Below, in pieces: positions 1 to 7,936 of a stretch of DNA of 53,210 nucleotides. The stretch's first letter is position 1; each line of letters begins with the position of its first letter. The DNA comes from Formosa sp. (GTDB lineage: Bacteria > Bacteroidota > Bacteroidia > Flavobacteriales > Flavobacteriaceae): NCBI GenBank assembly GCA_018673215.1, contig JABHDE010000069.1:1-53210 (forward strand), given 5' to 3'. Under the pieces are notes generated by a model that worked only from the letters and a program-made list of their open reading frames with translations, was not told the DNA's origin and did not search any database. The position numbers were made by a program, and so were the translations under genes.

Positions 1-2
1 GA

Positions 3-371
3 GTTGCAAATGTAGGTTCTAAAACAACAACTATTAACTACAACAAATATTTAATTTGTAACGATTTTGTGTTGACAATGAATGAAGATTCTTATTCAGA
101 TGAACGTAGTTGGGATGTTACAGATGCAGCGGGTGACGTTGTAGAATCTGGGGATGGATATGAGTTTGTGTCAGGAGGTCAACAAATTGTTGAAACGATG
201 ACCTTAGCGGATGGATGTTATACATTCACAATTTATGACTCATACGGAGATGGTCAATTTGATGGAACAAATACTGGAAACTATTCTTTAGACTGTTCCA
301 TTATTAATGTTGCCAGTGGCGTAGGAAACTGGGGTGCATCAGATAGTACAGAATTTTGTGTTAACCCATAA
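3..371 (+). CDS. 3' end of a secreted surface protein (partial)
   Basis: The reading frame is open from the left window edge to a TAA at 369-371, giving the last 122 residues of a longer protein. The visible part is Asp/Gly-rich and beta-like. It contains GCYTFTIYDSYGDGQFDG and then GNYSL, and this order matches residues of about 476-572 of the M43 metalloprotease at 50163-48169. It therefore looks like the same extracellular accessory domain. Unlike that protease it has no type IX sorting tail and ends just after the domain. It lies 23 bases before a lipoprotein gene on the same strand, so the two are probably cotranscribed. The catalytic part, if any, is outside the window. A metalloprotease or another surface protein is possible; the specific function is unknown. 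Confidence 0.75.
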   Translation, partial: VANVGSKTTTINYNKYLICNDFVLTMNEDSYSDERSWDVTDAAGDVVESGDGYEFVSGGQQIVETMTLADGCYTFTIYDSYGDGQFDGTNTGNYSLDCSIINVASGVGNWGASDSTEFCVNP

Positions 372-394
372 ACTAATAAATTAAATAATAAAAT

Positions 395-1306
395 ATGAAA
401 AATATAATAAAATCAATAAGCTTACTATTAGTCCTAACACTAACAGTGTCTTGTGATAAAGATAGTAGTGAAGATCTAGGCTATGCAGCTCAAGAAGAAA
501 GAGGGTGGGTTCAGTTTTTAACTACCAACCCTGCTCAAATTGGAGTATTCCAAGGAGCTAAAGGAACAATTGACCTAGATGTAAATATCCAAGTTCCAAC
601 GACAAGTTCTGATTTGACAATCAACTATGCTTTACAAAGTGTATCTGGTGCTGATCCAAATAGTGTATTTTCTAACTCAGGAGCTATCATAGCACCTGCA
701 GGAAAAACTAGCTATGCGGGTCCTGACAACGATACTGGATTTGAGTATACTTACTTAGCTATGATTTCCTTAGATCTTGCAGATTTAGATGGAACAACAC
801 TAACAGAATCAATGGTTTTTGATGTGGTACTTACAGGTACAAGTTCATCAAGTATTACAGCAGGTTTAGAAGGTGAAACAAAGCCCGTGTCTCAAAGAGT
901 TGTGATCAATCCTTCAATCAGTGTATTTGAAGGTGCTTACTCCGTAAATGAAATATTTACAAGTGGTGCGAATGCAGGTTTACAATTAGCAGTTGCCTTT
1001 GGAGAAAGCTACCAAGTTGAATTAGCAATGATAGAAGGAGATTCAACAGCTTCCACTATGTTGGTTACAAACTCAGATGGATTTGATTCTTATTACCCAA
1101 CAGGTACTGTAATGACATTTAAACTAAATGGAACTTTAGATGTTGATGACGGAGCTAATTTTAACATCCCTTATCTTGCAGGCTTTAGCTACCACTTTGT
1201 AGATTCTAGTTCATATGACTATGCGTCAGGAGTTATTGTTTGTAGTGGAGATTTCGGATTCCCAAATAATTTTGGACCTTATCAAACAACGCTTACTAGA
1301 CAATAA
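395..1306 (+). CDS. Outer-surface lipoprotein of unknown function
   Basis: This 303-residue protein starts with a lipoprotein signal: a hydrophobic stretch ending in LTVSC, with the lipid-bearing Cys at residue 20 followed by DKDSSED. An acidic stretch right after the Cys is typical of lipoproteins exported to the outer leaflet in Bacteroidota. The rest is rich in Ser, Thr, Gly and Asp with alternating beta-strand character. I recognise no catalytic motif. It follows the preceding surface-protein gene by 23 bases and ends before a strong hairpin terminator, so it is probably the last gene of a surface-protein operon that begins outside the window. Such lipoproteins often accompany SusC/SusD or protease loci, but nothing here proves a partner. 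Confidence 0.8.
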   Translation: MKNIIKSISLLLVLTLTVSCDKDSSEDLGYAAQEERGWVQFLTTNPAQIGVFQGAKGTIDLDVNIQVPTTSSDLTINYALQSVSGADPNSVFSNSGAIIAPAGKTSYAGPDNDTGFEYTYLAMISLDLADLDGTTLTESMVFDVVLTGTSSSSITAGLEGETKPVSQRVVINPSISVFEGAYSVNEIFTSGANAGLQLAVAFGESYQVELAMIEGDSTASTMLVTNSDGFDSYYPTGTVMTFKLNGTLDVDDGANFNIPYLAGFSYHFVDSSSYDYASGVIVCSGDFGFPNNFGPYQTTLTRQ

Positions 1307-1341
1307 TACAATTCGCTGTTATTGAATAACTACTTTAAAAA

Positions 1342-1370
1342 AAGCCTGTGAGTTCACAGGCTTTTTTTTT
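1342..1370 (+). terminator. Rho-independent terminator after the lipoprotein gene
   Basis: A near-perfect hairpin with arms AAGCCTGTGA and TCACAGGCTT runs into an uninterrupted run of T to 1370. It lies 36 bases after the lipoprotein stop and just before the subtilisin gene. It therefore separates the two transcription units. Confidence 0.9.
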
Positions 1371-1391
1371 ACTTAAAACAAATGTAAACTA

Positions 1392-3344
1392 ATGAAAAAG
1401 TATCTTTTAACGATTGTAATTCTTGGAGCTGGTTTAAATTTTGGATACGGGCAAACCAAATCACAAAGCGAAACAATTATTAGTGCAAGTTTGAAAGAAA
1501 AGAACGAAGCATTAATCGAAAAAATAAACGAAAGTAACAACGAAAAAAAGAGTCGTATCGATGCCTATTTAAGTCAAAATCCAGGAAAACAACGTGACTA
1601 CTATATTGGAGAAAATAAATACACCATTGTGGATGTCATCAACGGAACTCCAATCGCTATCACTACAAATAACGCTGTTGCTGCCATAGCAACAAGAGCA
1701 AATGTTTTTCACAATGGAGGCGATGGAGGCGTTGATATTGAAGGGCAAGGAATGACCGCAGGAGTCTGGGATGAAGAAAATGTATTTGTTGACCATGTAG
1801 AGTTTGCAGGACATTTCCCAAACACTTCAACAATAAGGGTAACCACCCCAGATTATGACATAAATCAAATCTATGACAACCATGCAACACATGTAGCTGG
1901 AACCATCGCTGCTAAAGGCGTTTGGTCAGAGGCCAAAGGAATGGCACCAAAATCAACAATTGTTTCTTACACTTGGGATAATGATAACCTCGAAGTGTTA
2001 GATGAAGTGAGTACGAATGGATTATTAATTTCCAATCATTCTTACGGAGTACCCGCAGTTGACGCAGATGGGGAAGAATACCTCCCCGAATGGTATTTAG
2101 GATGCTATATGGAAGACTCAAGGCTTTGGGATGAAATCCATTTTAATAATCCTTACTATCTACAAGTTGTTTCCGCAGGGAATGACGGAAATAGTACAAA
2201 TAGTAATGCGAGTACTGATGGCTATGACAAACTCACAAGAGAAAAAAATTCGAAAAATAATTTAGTTGTTGCCAATGCTCAAGACCCAACAATTGATGCA
2301 AATTACCAACTTGCTGCACTCAGCATCAACTCTAGTAGCAGTCAAGGTCCTTCGGATGACAATCGAATTAAACCAGACATTACTGGCAATGGAACAGGAC
2401 TGATATCTCCTTATAGCAATGCAACAGATTCTTATGCAAGTTCTACAGGAACTTCAATGGCTGCACCAAATGTAGCGGGGTCAGTACTGTTGTTACAGCA
2501 ATTCTACTCAGATTTAAACAACGGAGAATTCATGAAATCCGCAACCTTAAAAGGCTTGGTATGCCATACAGCAGATGATGATTTTGTCAAAATTGGACCT
2601 GATCCCGTATATGGCTGGGGGCTTTTGAATTGTTTAGCAGCAGGCATTCTAATTACTGATAATTACAATAATGAAGCAAAGATTATAGAAGGAACTTTGG
2701 TCAGTGGAAGTACTTATACTACAACTTTTAACGCTGGGGACTCATTACCTGTAAGTGCAACCTTGTGTTGGACAGATCTCGCGGGATTTAGCCAATCAGG
2801 CAATACTAACAGTACAATACCCGCCCTTGTTAATAATCTAGATATAAAAATCACAGCAGCTGATGGAACAATTTACTATCCTTGGAGATTAAACCCTGCG
2901 AGTCCTACAGGAAATGCGCTTAGAGATGATGTAAATAATGTAGATACAGTTGAAAATATTGATATTGATTCACCAAGCGCAGGAACCTATACCCTCACTG
3001 TAAGTCACCAAGGACTTTTAGCTGGCAATTCTCAAGATTTTTCTTTGATAATCTCAAGTTCTGATTTTGTATTGAGTACAAACTCAAACACAGAAAATAT
3101 ATTGAATATATGGCCAAACCCTGCTAAGGAATTACTGAACTTTAAATTTGCGTCCACATCCAATGCATCTTGCTTGGTACAGCTTGTGGATCTTCAAGGA
3201 AGAACGGTCTATACAGAAAATATATTAGGAGGAACAGCTTTAATTAAAGGACAATTAAATACCAGTAATTACGCAAAAGGTGTCTATTTTTTAACCTTAA
3301 AACAAGGTTCTAAAAACACATTTAAAAAAGTGATAATTCAATAA
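1392..3344 (+). CDS. Secreted subtilisin-family (S8) serine protease with type IX sorting tail
   Basis: A 650-residue secreted protease. Residues 1-20 are a signal peptide ending GYG/Q. The catalytic triad of the S8 family is visible: Asp127 in GVWDEE, His164 in HATHVAGT and Ser355 in GTSMAAP, with Asn264 of AGNDG as the oxyanion residue. A beta-rich region follows the catalytic domain. The last ~80 residues (from NIWPNPAKELLNF to KKVIIQ) form a type A sorting domain, so the protein should cross the outer membrane through the type IX system and be attached or released there. Residues 21-100 look like a short propeptide region. It stands alone between two terminators, so it is probably monocistronic. 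Its physiological substrate cannot be told from sequence; nutrient protein breakdown is the likely role. Confidence 0.93.
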   Translation: MKKYLLTIVILGAGLNFGYGQTKSQSETIISASLKEKNEALIEKINESNNEKKSRIDAYLSQNPGKQRDYYIGENKYTIVDVINGTPIAITTNNAVAAIATRANVFHNGGDGGVDIEGQGMTAGVWDEENVFVDHVEFAGHFPNTSTIRVTTPDYDINQIYDNHATHVAGTIAAKGVWSEAKGMAPKSTIVSYTWDNDNLEVLDEVSTNGLLISNHSYGVPAVDADGEEYLPEWYLGCYMEDSRLWDEIHFNNPYYLQVVSAGNDGNSTNSNASTDGYDKLTREKNSKNNLVVANAQDPTIDANYQLAALSINSSSSQGPSDDNRIKPDITGNGTGLISPYSNATDSYASSTGTSMAAPNVAGSVLLLQQFYSDLNNGEFMKSATLKGLVCHTADDDFVKIGPDPVYGWGLLNCLAAGILITDNYNNEAKIIEGTLVSGSTYTTTFNAGDSLPVSATLCWTDLAGFSQSGNTNSTIPALVNNLDIKITAADGTIYYPWRLNPASPTGNALRDDVNNVDTVENIDIDSPSAGTYTLTVSHQGLLAGNSQDFSLIISSSDFVLSTNSNTENILNIWPNPAKELLNFKFASTSNASCLVQLVDLQGRTVYTENILGGTALIKGQLNTSNYAKGVYFLTLKQGSKNTFKKVIIQ

Positions 3345-3371
3345 ACATTCCTTTTTTTATAAATTCATTAA

Positions 3372-3403
3372 AAAGTGGGTTCTTAAAAGAATCCGCTTTT
3401 TTT
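3372..3403 (+). terminator. Terminator after the subtilisin gene
   Basis: The arms AAAGTGGGTTCT (3372-3383) and AGAATCCGCTTT (3388-3399) pair over 12 positions, including two G-U pairs, with a four-base loop. They are followed by a T-rich tract. The hairpin ends the subtilisin transcript about 30 bases after its stop codon. Confidence 0.8.
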
Positions 3404-3434
3404 ATTTATTACTTTAAAATTGATGTGTAATGTG

Positions 3435-3442
3435 TACTTTTG
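3435..3442 (+). promoter_or_regulatory. Bacteroidota -7 box TACTTTTG for rlmB
   Basis: The box matches TAnnTTTG and ends exactly four bases before the ATG at 3447. Transcription would start at or next to the start codon, giving a leaderless message. A TTG at 3420-3422 is too close (12 bases) to be its -33 partner. Confidence 0.6.
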
Positions 3443-3446
3443 CGAC

Positions 3447-4181
3447 ATGGAGAAAGAAACCAAAATATACGGGCTTCGTGCCATCATTGAAGCCGTAGAA
3501 GCTGAAAACACCATCGACAAGGTTTTTTTACAAAAAGGACTCAGTGGCGAATTGTACACAGAGTTAGAAAAATTGTTGAGAAAACAAAATATCAACTTCT
3601 CTTATGTGCCTGTTGAAAAACTCAACCGATTGACGCCTCACAACCATCAAGGGGCTGTGGCTAACATGTCTCCAATCGGATTTTACGATTTGGAAGAGAT
3701 GATCAACGCTGTCAAAGAAACCAAAGAAAACCCATTGTTTCTCCTCCTCGATCAACTCAGTGATGTACGTAATTTTGGAGCCATTATCAGAACTGCCGAA
3801 TGTACAGGCGTGGATGGCATCATCATTCAAAAAAGTGGTGCAGCTCCCATAAACGGAGATACGGTAAAAACCAGTGCAGGTGCCGTATTTAACATTCCCA
3901 TCTGTAAGGTGGACCACATCAAAGACGCCATGTTTTATTTACAAGCTTCCGATATAAAGGTCATTGCAGCCACAGAAAAAACAGAAAACACTATTTTCGA
4001 CATCGATTTTAAACACGGATGTGCCATCATTATGGGGTCTGAAGATCGTGGTATCAACCCTTCTATTTTGAAATTAGTGGACGACAAAGCAAAACTCCCT
4101 ATGTACGGCAGTATTGCTTCTTTAAATGTATCTGTAGCATGTGGTGCTTTTCTTTATGAAGTCGTCAGACAGCGTCTCTAA
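3447..4181 (+). CDS. rlmB: 23S rRNA 2'-O-ribose methyltransferase RlmB (SpoU/TrmH family)
   Basis: This protein of 244 residues belongs to the SPOUT class that methylates the 2'-OH of a guanosine in the peptidyl-transferase region of 23S rRNA. An N-terminal substrate-binding domain (residues 1-80, with HNHQG at 65-69) precedes the knotted SAM-binding domain. That domain has the three family motifs: NFGAIIR (109-115), GSEDRG (197-202) and SLNVSVACG (from 225). I chose the ATG at 3447 over an upstream TTG at 3420 because MEKETKIYGL is the usual family N-terminus and because the promoter box lies inside the extra stretch. Its stop codon overlaps the stop of the convergent rhomboid gene by four bases (CTAA). 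TrmH-type tRNA methylation is an alternative specificity, but less likely. Confidence 0.9.
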   Translation: MEKETKIYGLRAIIEAVEAENTIDKVFLQKGLSGELYTELEKLLRKQNINFSYVPVEKLNRLTPHNHQGAVANMSPIGFYDLEEMINAVKETKENPLFLLLDQLSDVRNFGAIIRTAECTGVDGIIIQKSGAAPINGDTVKTSAGAVFNIPICKVDHIKDAMFYLQASDIKVIAATEKTENTIFDIDFKHGCAIIMGSEDRGINPSILKLVDDKAKLPMYGSIASLNVSVACGAFLYEVVRQRL

Positions 4182-4909
4182 TCGTCCTTTTCTTTAAAGT
4201 TATAACGTACTTCTAAAGAGGAGTCTGAGCTATACGTTTCTTCCTTTGGAGTTTCTATAAAATTTCCAGCTTCGTCAAACTGCTGCAAGAAAGGATCTTG
4301 GGATTCATCATAATGCGCTTCTTCCCAAATATATTTTGGAGGTTTTGTAATAGAGGTCTTGAAAATTAGAGCAAAAGCAAAACCAACTAACAGCCCTGAC
4401 AAATGCCCTTCCCACGACATATTTTCTTTGATAGGAAAAACATACCACAACATACTACCATAAAGAAAGATGACTATAAATGAAAGCGCCGTTAAGCGAT
4501 AATGTTTAGAGAAAATTCCTTTAAAAAGCATAAAACTCATCAACACATAAATGAGACCACTAGCACCGATATGATAGCCGGTACTTCCTATCCCCCAAGT
4601 AAAAAGCCCAGAAAAAATAATACCGTACAAAATAACCTTCCACGCAATTGCACGGTAAAAATAAAACAAGGCCGTTGACAACACCAACAAAGGAGTAGAA
4701 TTATGGTACAAATGTTCTAAACTACCATGAATAAAAGGACTAAAAATAACGCCCCTCAATCCTGAAAATGTCCTTGGTAATACGCCTAAACTATTCAGAC
4801 GGTATCCAAATCGGACTTCAACCCAAAACACAATCCAAATCAACAATACAAATGCTATTGGATACCCAATGACGCCTGTAGAAAATCGAAATGGTTGTTG
4901 TGAATTCAT
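4178..4909 (-). CDS. Rhomboid-family intramembrane serine protease
   Basis: A 243-residue inner-membrane protein with six or more hydrophobic helices. The rhomboid signature is present: HxxxxHxxxN as H61-H66-N70, the catalytic Ser117 in GASG, and the catalytic His169 in EGHLSG. The dyad therefore looks intact. After the membrane region comes a soluble acidic tail of about 55 residues (KPPKYIWEEAHYDESQDPF onward). I chose the ATG at 4909 because the 13 extra residues upstream start from TTG and precede a good N-terminus (MNSQQPFRF). It converges on rlmB and shares the four bases CTAA with it. The substrate is unknown; rhomboids cleave single-pass membrane proteins within the bilayer. Confidence 0.88.
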   Translation of the reverse strand: MNSQQPFRFSTGVIGYPIAFVLLIWIVFWVEVRFGYRLNSLGVLPRTFSGLRGVIFSPFIHGSLEHLYHNSTPLLVLSTALFYFYRAIAWKVILYGIIFSGLFTWGIGSTGYHIGASGLIYVLMSFMLFKGIFSKHYRLTALSFIVIFLYGSMLWYVFPIKENMSWEGHLSGLLVGFAFALIFKTSITKPPKYIWEEAHYDESQDPFLQQFDEAGNFIETPKEETYSSDSSLEVRYNFKEKDD

Positions 4910-4994
4910 AATTATAAATTTAATAAACACTAGCAAATAACCCGCCAAAAAACGGCAATATGTTAGAATGTCAGATTTATATAAAAAAAACCTT

Positions 4995-5002
4995 TAGTTT
5001 TG
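4995..5002 (+). promoter_or_regulatory. Bacteroidota -7 box TAGTTTTG for rarA
   Basis: A perfect TAnnTTTG match ends four bases before the rarA ATG at 5007, the same geometry as at rlmB. It predicts a transcript starting at or next to the start codon. Confidence 0.6.
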
Positions 5003-5006
5003 TAGA

Positions 5007-6284
5007 ATGAATGCACCCTTGGCAGAACGCTTACGTCCAAAGAAATTGGCTGATTATATCAGTCAAACACACCTTATAGGTCCAAAAGGAGCATTGACAC
5101 AAGCCTTAAAACAAGGGCTAATTCCCTCCATGATTTTTTGGGGACCTCCCGGAATTGGGAAAACAACTCTTGCTACCATCATTGCTACAGAATCCGAACG
5201 CCCTTTCTATACCTTAAGCGCCATAAGTTCGGGAGTTAAAGATGTCCGAGAAGTCATTGAAAAAGCAAAACAAAGCGGAGGTTTATTCACGACCAAAAAC
5301 CCTATTTTATTTATAGATGAGATTCATCGCTTTAGCAAATCACAACAAGATTCCCTTTTACAAGCTGTTGAAAAAGGCTGGGTGACTCTAATTGGAGCCA
5401 CTACTGAAAACCCCAGTTTTGAAGTCATCTCTGCCCTGCTCTCCCGTTGTCAGGTTTACACTTTAAAACCCTTTGACACCAACGATTTAGAGGCACTTTT
5501 GAAACGTGCGATAGAGACCGACGAAGAACTCTCAAAAAAGACAATAAAACTCCTAGAAACTGAAGCCTTGCTGCGACTATCGGGCGGGGACGCTCGAAAA
5601 TTATTGAATATTTTTGAATTGATTGTCAATTCGGAAACCGCTATCAAAGTGACTATTACAAATCAATTGGTATTAGATAAAGTACAAAACAGCAGTGTTT
5701 TGTATGATAAAACAGGCGATCAGCATTACGATATTATTTCTGCTTTTATTAAATCCATTCGTGGAAGTGACCCAAATGGAGCGGTCTATTGGTTGGCACG
5801 GATGCTAGAAGGGGGCGAGGACGTCAAATTTATAGCTCGGCGGATGCTTATCCTTGCTAGTGAAGACATTGGGAATGCCAACCCAACTGCTTTGGTACTC
5901 GCAAATAGCACTTTTCAATCTGTTGCGGCGATTGGCATGCCCGAAAGTAGGATTATCTTGAGTCAATGTGCGACTTACCTAGCCTGTTCTCCTAAGAGTA
6001 ATGCAGCCTACGCGGCCATCAATCAAGCAATTGATGTGGTGAAAAATACGGGAAATCTGGCAGTGCCGCTTGACATTCGAAATGCACCCACTAAATTAAT
6101 GAAAGATTTAGGTTATGGCGAATCCTATAAATATGCTCACAATTACGACTTAAACTTTGTAGAGCAAGAATTTTTACCTGAAGGCATCGAGAATACACAA
6201 TTCTACAAACCCGGTAACAATGCCCGTGAAAATGCACAACAAGAATTTTTAAAACAACGTTGGAAAGACAAGTATAAGCTCTAA
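5007..6284 (+). CDS. rarA: Replication-associated recombination protein RarA (MgsA) AAA+ ATPase
   Basis: This 425-residue clamp-loader-like AAA+ ATPase acts at stalled replication forks and single-stranded DNA gaps. Visible motifs are Walker A GPPGIGKT (46-53), Walker B DEIH (104-107, in [10 protein letters not shown]) and a sensor-1 segment GATTENPSF (from 130). The C-terminal third has the family segments [13 protein letters not shown] and the late YKYAHNYD. The N-terminus PLAERLRPK is the normal start for the family. The gene stands alone with its own promoter and overlaps the convergent secreted-protein gene by four bases (CTAA at 6281-6284). Confidence 0.95.
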   Translation: MNAPLAERLRPKKLADYISQTHLIGPKGALTQALKQGLIPSMIFWGPPGIGKTTLATIIATESERPFYTLSAISSGVKDVREVIEKAKQSGGLFTTKNPILFIDEIHRFSKSQQDSLLQAVEKGWVTLIGATTENPSFEVISALLSRCQVYTLKPFDTNDLEALLKRAIETDEELSKKTIKLLETEALLRLSGGDARKLLNIFELIVNSETAIKVTITNQLVLDKVQNSSVLYDKTGDQHYDIISAFIKSIRGSDPNGAVYWLARMLEGGEDVKFIARRMLILASEDIGNANPTALVLANSTFQSVAAIGMPESRIILSQCATYLACSPKSNAAYAAINQAIDVVKNTGNLAVPLDIRNAPTKLMKDLGYGESYKYAHNYDLNFVEQEFLPEGIENTQFYKPGNNARENAQQEFLKQRWKDKYKL

Positions 6285-7078
6285 CGTTGAATATTTAAAG
6301 CTTCAATTGTAGTTTTTCCATTTTCTACATATTCACGAACCCAATTTTGTCCACGTTTATAAATAATTCCTTCTCTTCCATCAATGATATAAACATTTTC
6401 AAAGAGCGTAGCATGGGTAGAATATTTAACGTTTCTAGAAACGGCATCAATAAAATCATAACCCGAATTGGTTTGTTGAACGATTAATCCCATCACCACC
6501 TCAACAGTTGGTACAACTTCCTTAACTTCTTGAGGCTTCACTTTTTCAACGACTACTTCAGTAGCGATGACTGGAGCAGATTCGACAATCATTGGCTCTG
6601 GAGTCGGCGGTTTTGGGATTGGTATCAACTTGGAGGCGTTAGAACCATTAAATGCATAATTAAATGCACTTAATTCAAAAGCTTCACGAAGAGCTTCGTG
6701 GTATGCTTTTTTATATTCCTTGAGTTTCGATTTCCCAATTTCTGAAGAAAAAACAACCCTATTATTACATTTGCTGCTAAGTTCCAGTTGCAATTTCGTT
6801 GTTAGCAAGCCTTTAAGCTTAATCACATTGGCATTCAGCAATAAACAATTATTTTTTGCTAAATCCATAGGGTAATTATCCAATTTGTTCAAGACCGTGA
6901 ATCCCTTTTTTTGTAGTAAAAATTTTGTTAACGAGTTTAATTGATATTGATCATTTGATTTTAAAAAGTCAAATTTCTCTGGGACTAAAACGTATTTGTA
7001 ATCGTTGAGATTCGATTGAGCCCAAGAGCTTATCGAAACAGTCAGTACTAGAATAAAAATATAAAATTTAGTTTTCAT
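6281..7078 (-). CDS. Small secreted protein, flavobacterial, unknown function
   Basis: A protein of 265 residues with a clear signal peptide (residues 1-20, ending SSWA before Gln). The mature part has a first segment of mixed alpha/beta character (about 22-145). A Pro-rich linker with Pro-x-Pro repeats follows (about 151-170). The C-terminal part has GYDFIDAVSRN and IYKRGQNWVREY. I do not recognise a catalytic site. Its start codon overlaps the last codons of a decayed outer-membrane protein gene on the same strand, so it was probably coexpressed with that membrane protein. It may have been left without its partner. It converges on rarA with a four-base overlap. Confidence 0.75.
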   Translation of the reverse strand: MKTKFYIFILVLTVSISSWAQSNLNDYKYVLVPEKFDFLKSNDQYQLNSLTKFLLQKKGFTVLNKLDNYPMDLAKNNCLLLNANVIKLKGLLTTKLQLELSSKCNNRVVFSSEIGKSKLKEYKKAYHEALREAFELSAFNYAFNGSNASKLIPIPKPPTPEPMIVESAPVIATEVVVEKVKPQEVKEVVPTVEVVMGLIVQQTNSGYDFIDAVSRNVKYSTHATLFENVYIIDGREGIIYKRGQNWVREYVENGKTTIEALNIQR

Positions 7079-7211
7079 TGTTTTTAAATATATAGTTAAA
7101 ACCTAATTGTAAAGATACACTTTGTGATTTGGCCAAGTTTTGATATTCCAATAAATTATCAGCCATGATGTAAAACTGTAGGGCTCCCAAACTAGCGGAC
7201 ATCCCATGAAT
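7068..7211 (-). pseudogene. 3' remnant of an outer-membrane beta-barrel protein gene
   Basis: Between the HAD gene and the secreted-protein gene the minus strand is open from 7211 to a TAA at 7068-7070. It encodes about 47 residues, or 44 from an ATG at 7202. The peptide includes FYIMADNLLEYQNLAKSQSV and ends LQLGFNYIFKNNEN. This alternating hydrophobic pattern closing in an aromatic strand is what the last two strands of an outer-membrane barrel look like. It resembles the C-termini of flavobacterial porin-like DUF5723-type proteins as I know them. The upstream body of the gene is missing: a TAA sits at 7212-7214 and the HAD stop is at 7247. A large internal deletion is the simplest reading. 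The overlap with the next start (stop 7068, start 7078) keeps the old operon geometry. Confidence 0.6.
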
Positions 7212-7246
7212 TTATATAATAAACGAACAAATTACAATTTTATGAT

Positions 7247-7936
7247 CTAAATATATTTTTTTAATTCATGTAAATGATCCACTCCAATGATAGGAGACGA
7301 AAGTTTTTCTTTGTGGTAGTTAAAACAAATTGCCTCCATACCAAAATTAATGGCACCCATAATGTCTGCTTCCAAATTATCTCCAATCATTAAACTATCT
7401 TCTTTATTTGCTTTCGCTATTTGAAGTGCATGATTGAAAATTCTTGGGTTTGGTTTCTTGACTCCCACCATTTCGGAGTTTGTGACCGTCTGAAAATAAT
7501 GATCAATATTGGATTGGTTTAATTTACCATGCTGTACTTCTTTAAACCCATTTGTAATGATGTGAAGTTGATAGTTTGGTTTTAAATAATCCAAAAGTTC
7601 AATTGTACCGGGAAATAAGTGGTTAAAGGTCGAAAGGTGAGTAATATAATCATCTGATAATTTATGGATAATTCTTGTAGACACCTCAACTTCTAACACT
7701 TTAAAGGCATCATTGAGTCGGGCAAATTTTAAGCTCTTTTTGTCAATCTTCTCTTCTCTATACAACTTCCAATATTTCAAATTAATAGGGACATATACCT
7801 CCAAAAAAGTTTTCAAATCAATATCTAAATTGTTCAATTTAAATATTTTCTCAAAGGTCAAAGCGGAGTTTTTATCAAAATCCCAAAGCGTGTGGTCAAG
7901 ATCGAAAAAAATATGTTTTTTATGATGAAATGTCAT
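7247..7936 (-). CDS. HAD-family hydrolase, YjjG-type noncanonical nucleotidase
   Basis: A cytosolic phosphatase of 229 residues. The HAD motifs are all there: motif I DLDHT (nucleophile Asp12, acid/base Asp14, followed by LWDFD), motif II ITNGF, the lysine of KKPNPRIF and motif IV GDNLEADI. DLDHTLWDF and an alpha-helical cap of about 90 residues are typical of the YjjG subgroup, which dephosphorylates pyrimidine nucleotides, including noncanonical ones. That specificity is inferred from family resemblance. The start overlaps the 3' end of the upstream deacetylase-like gene by 17 bases, so the two are coupled. Confidence 0.85.
   Translation of the reverse strand: MTFHHKKHIFFDLDHTLWDFDKNSALTFEKIFKLNNLDIDLKTFLEVYVPINLKYWKLYREEKIDKKSLKFARLNDAFKVLEVEVSTRIIHKLSDDYITHLSTFNHLFPGTIELLDYLKPNYQLHIITNGFKEVQHGKLNQSNIDHYFQTVTNSEMVGVKKPNPRIFNHALQIAKANKEDSLMIGDNLEADIMGAINFGMEAICFNYHKEKLSSPIIGVDHLHELKKYI

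Noticed and set aside
3420-3422. TTG as -33 element or as start codon of rlmB
   Set aside because: It is only 12 bases from the -7 box, and translation from it adds nine residues that do not belong to the family.
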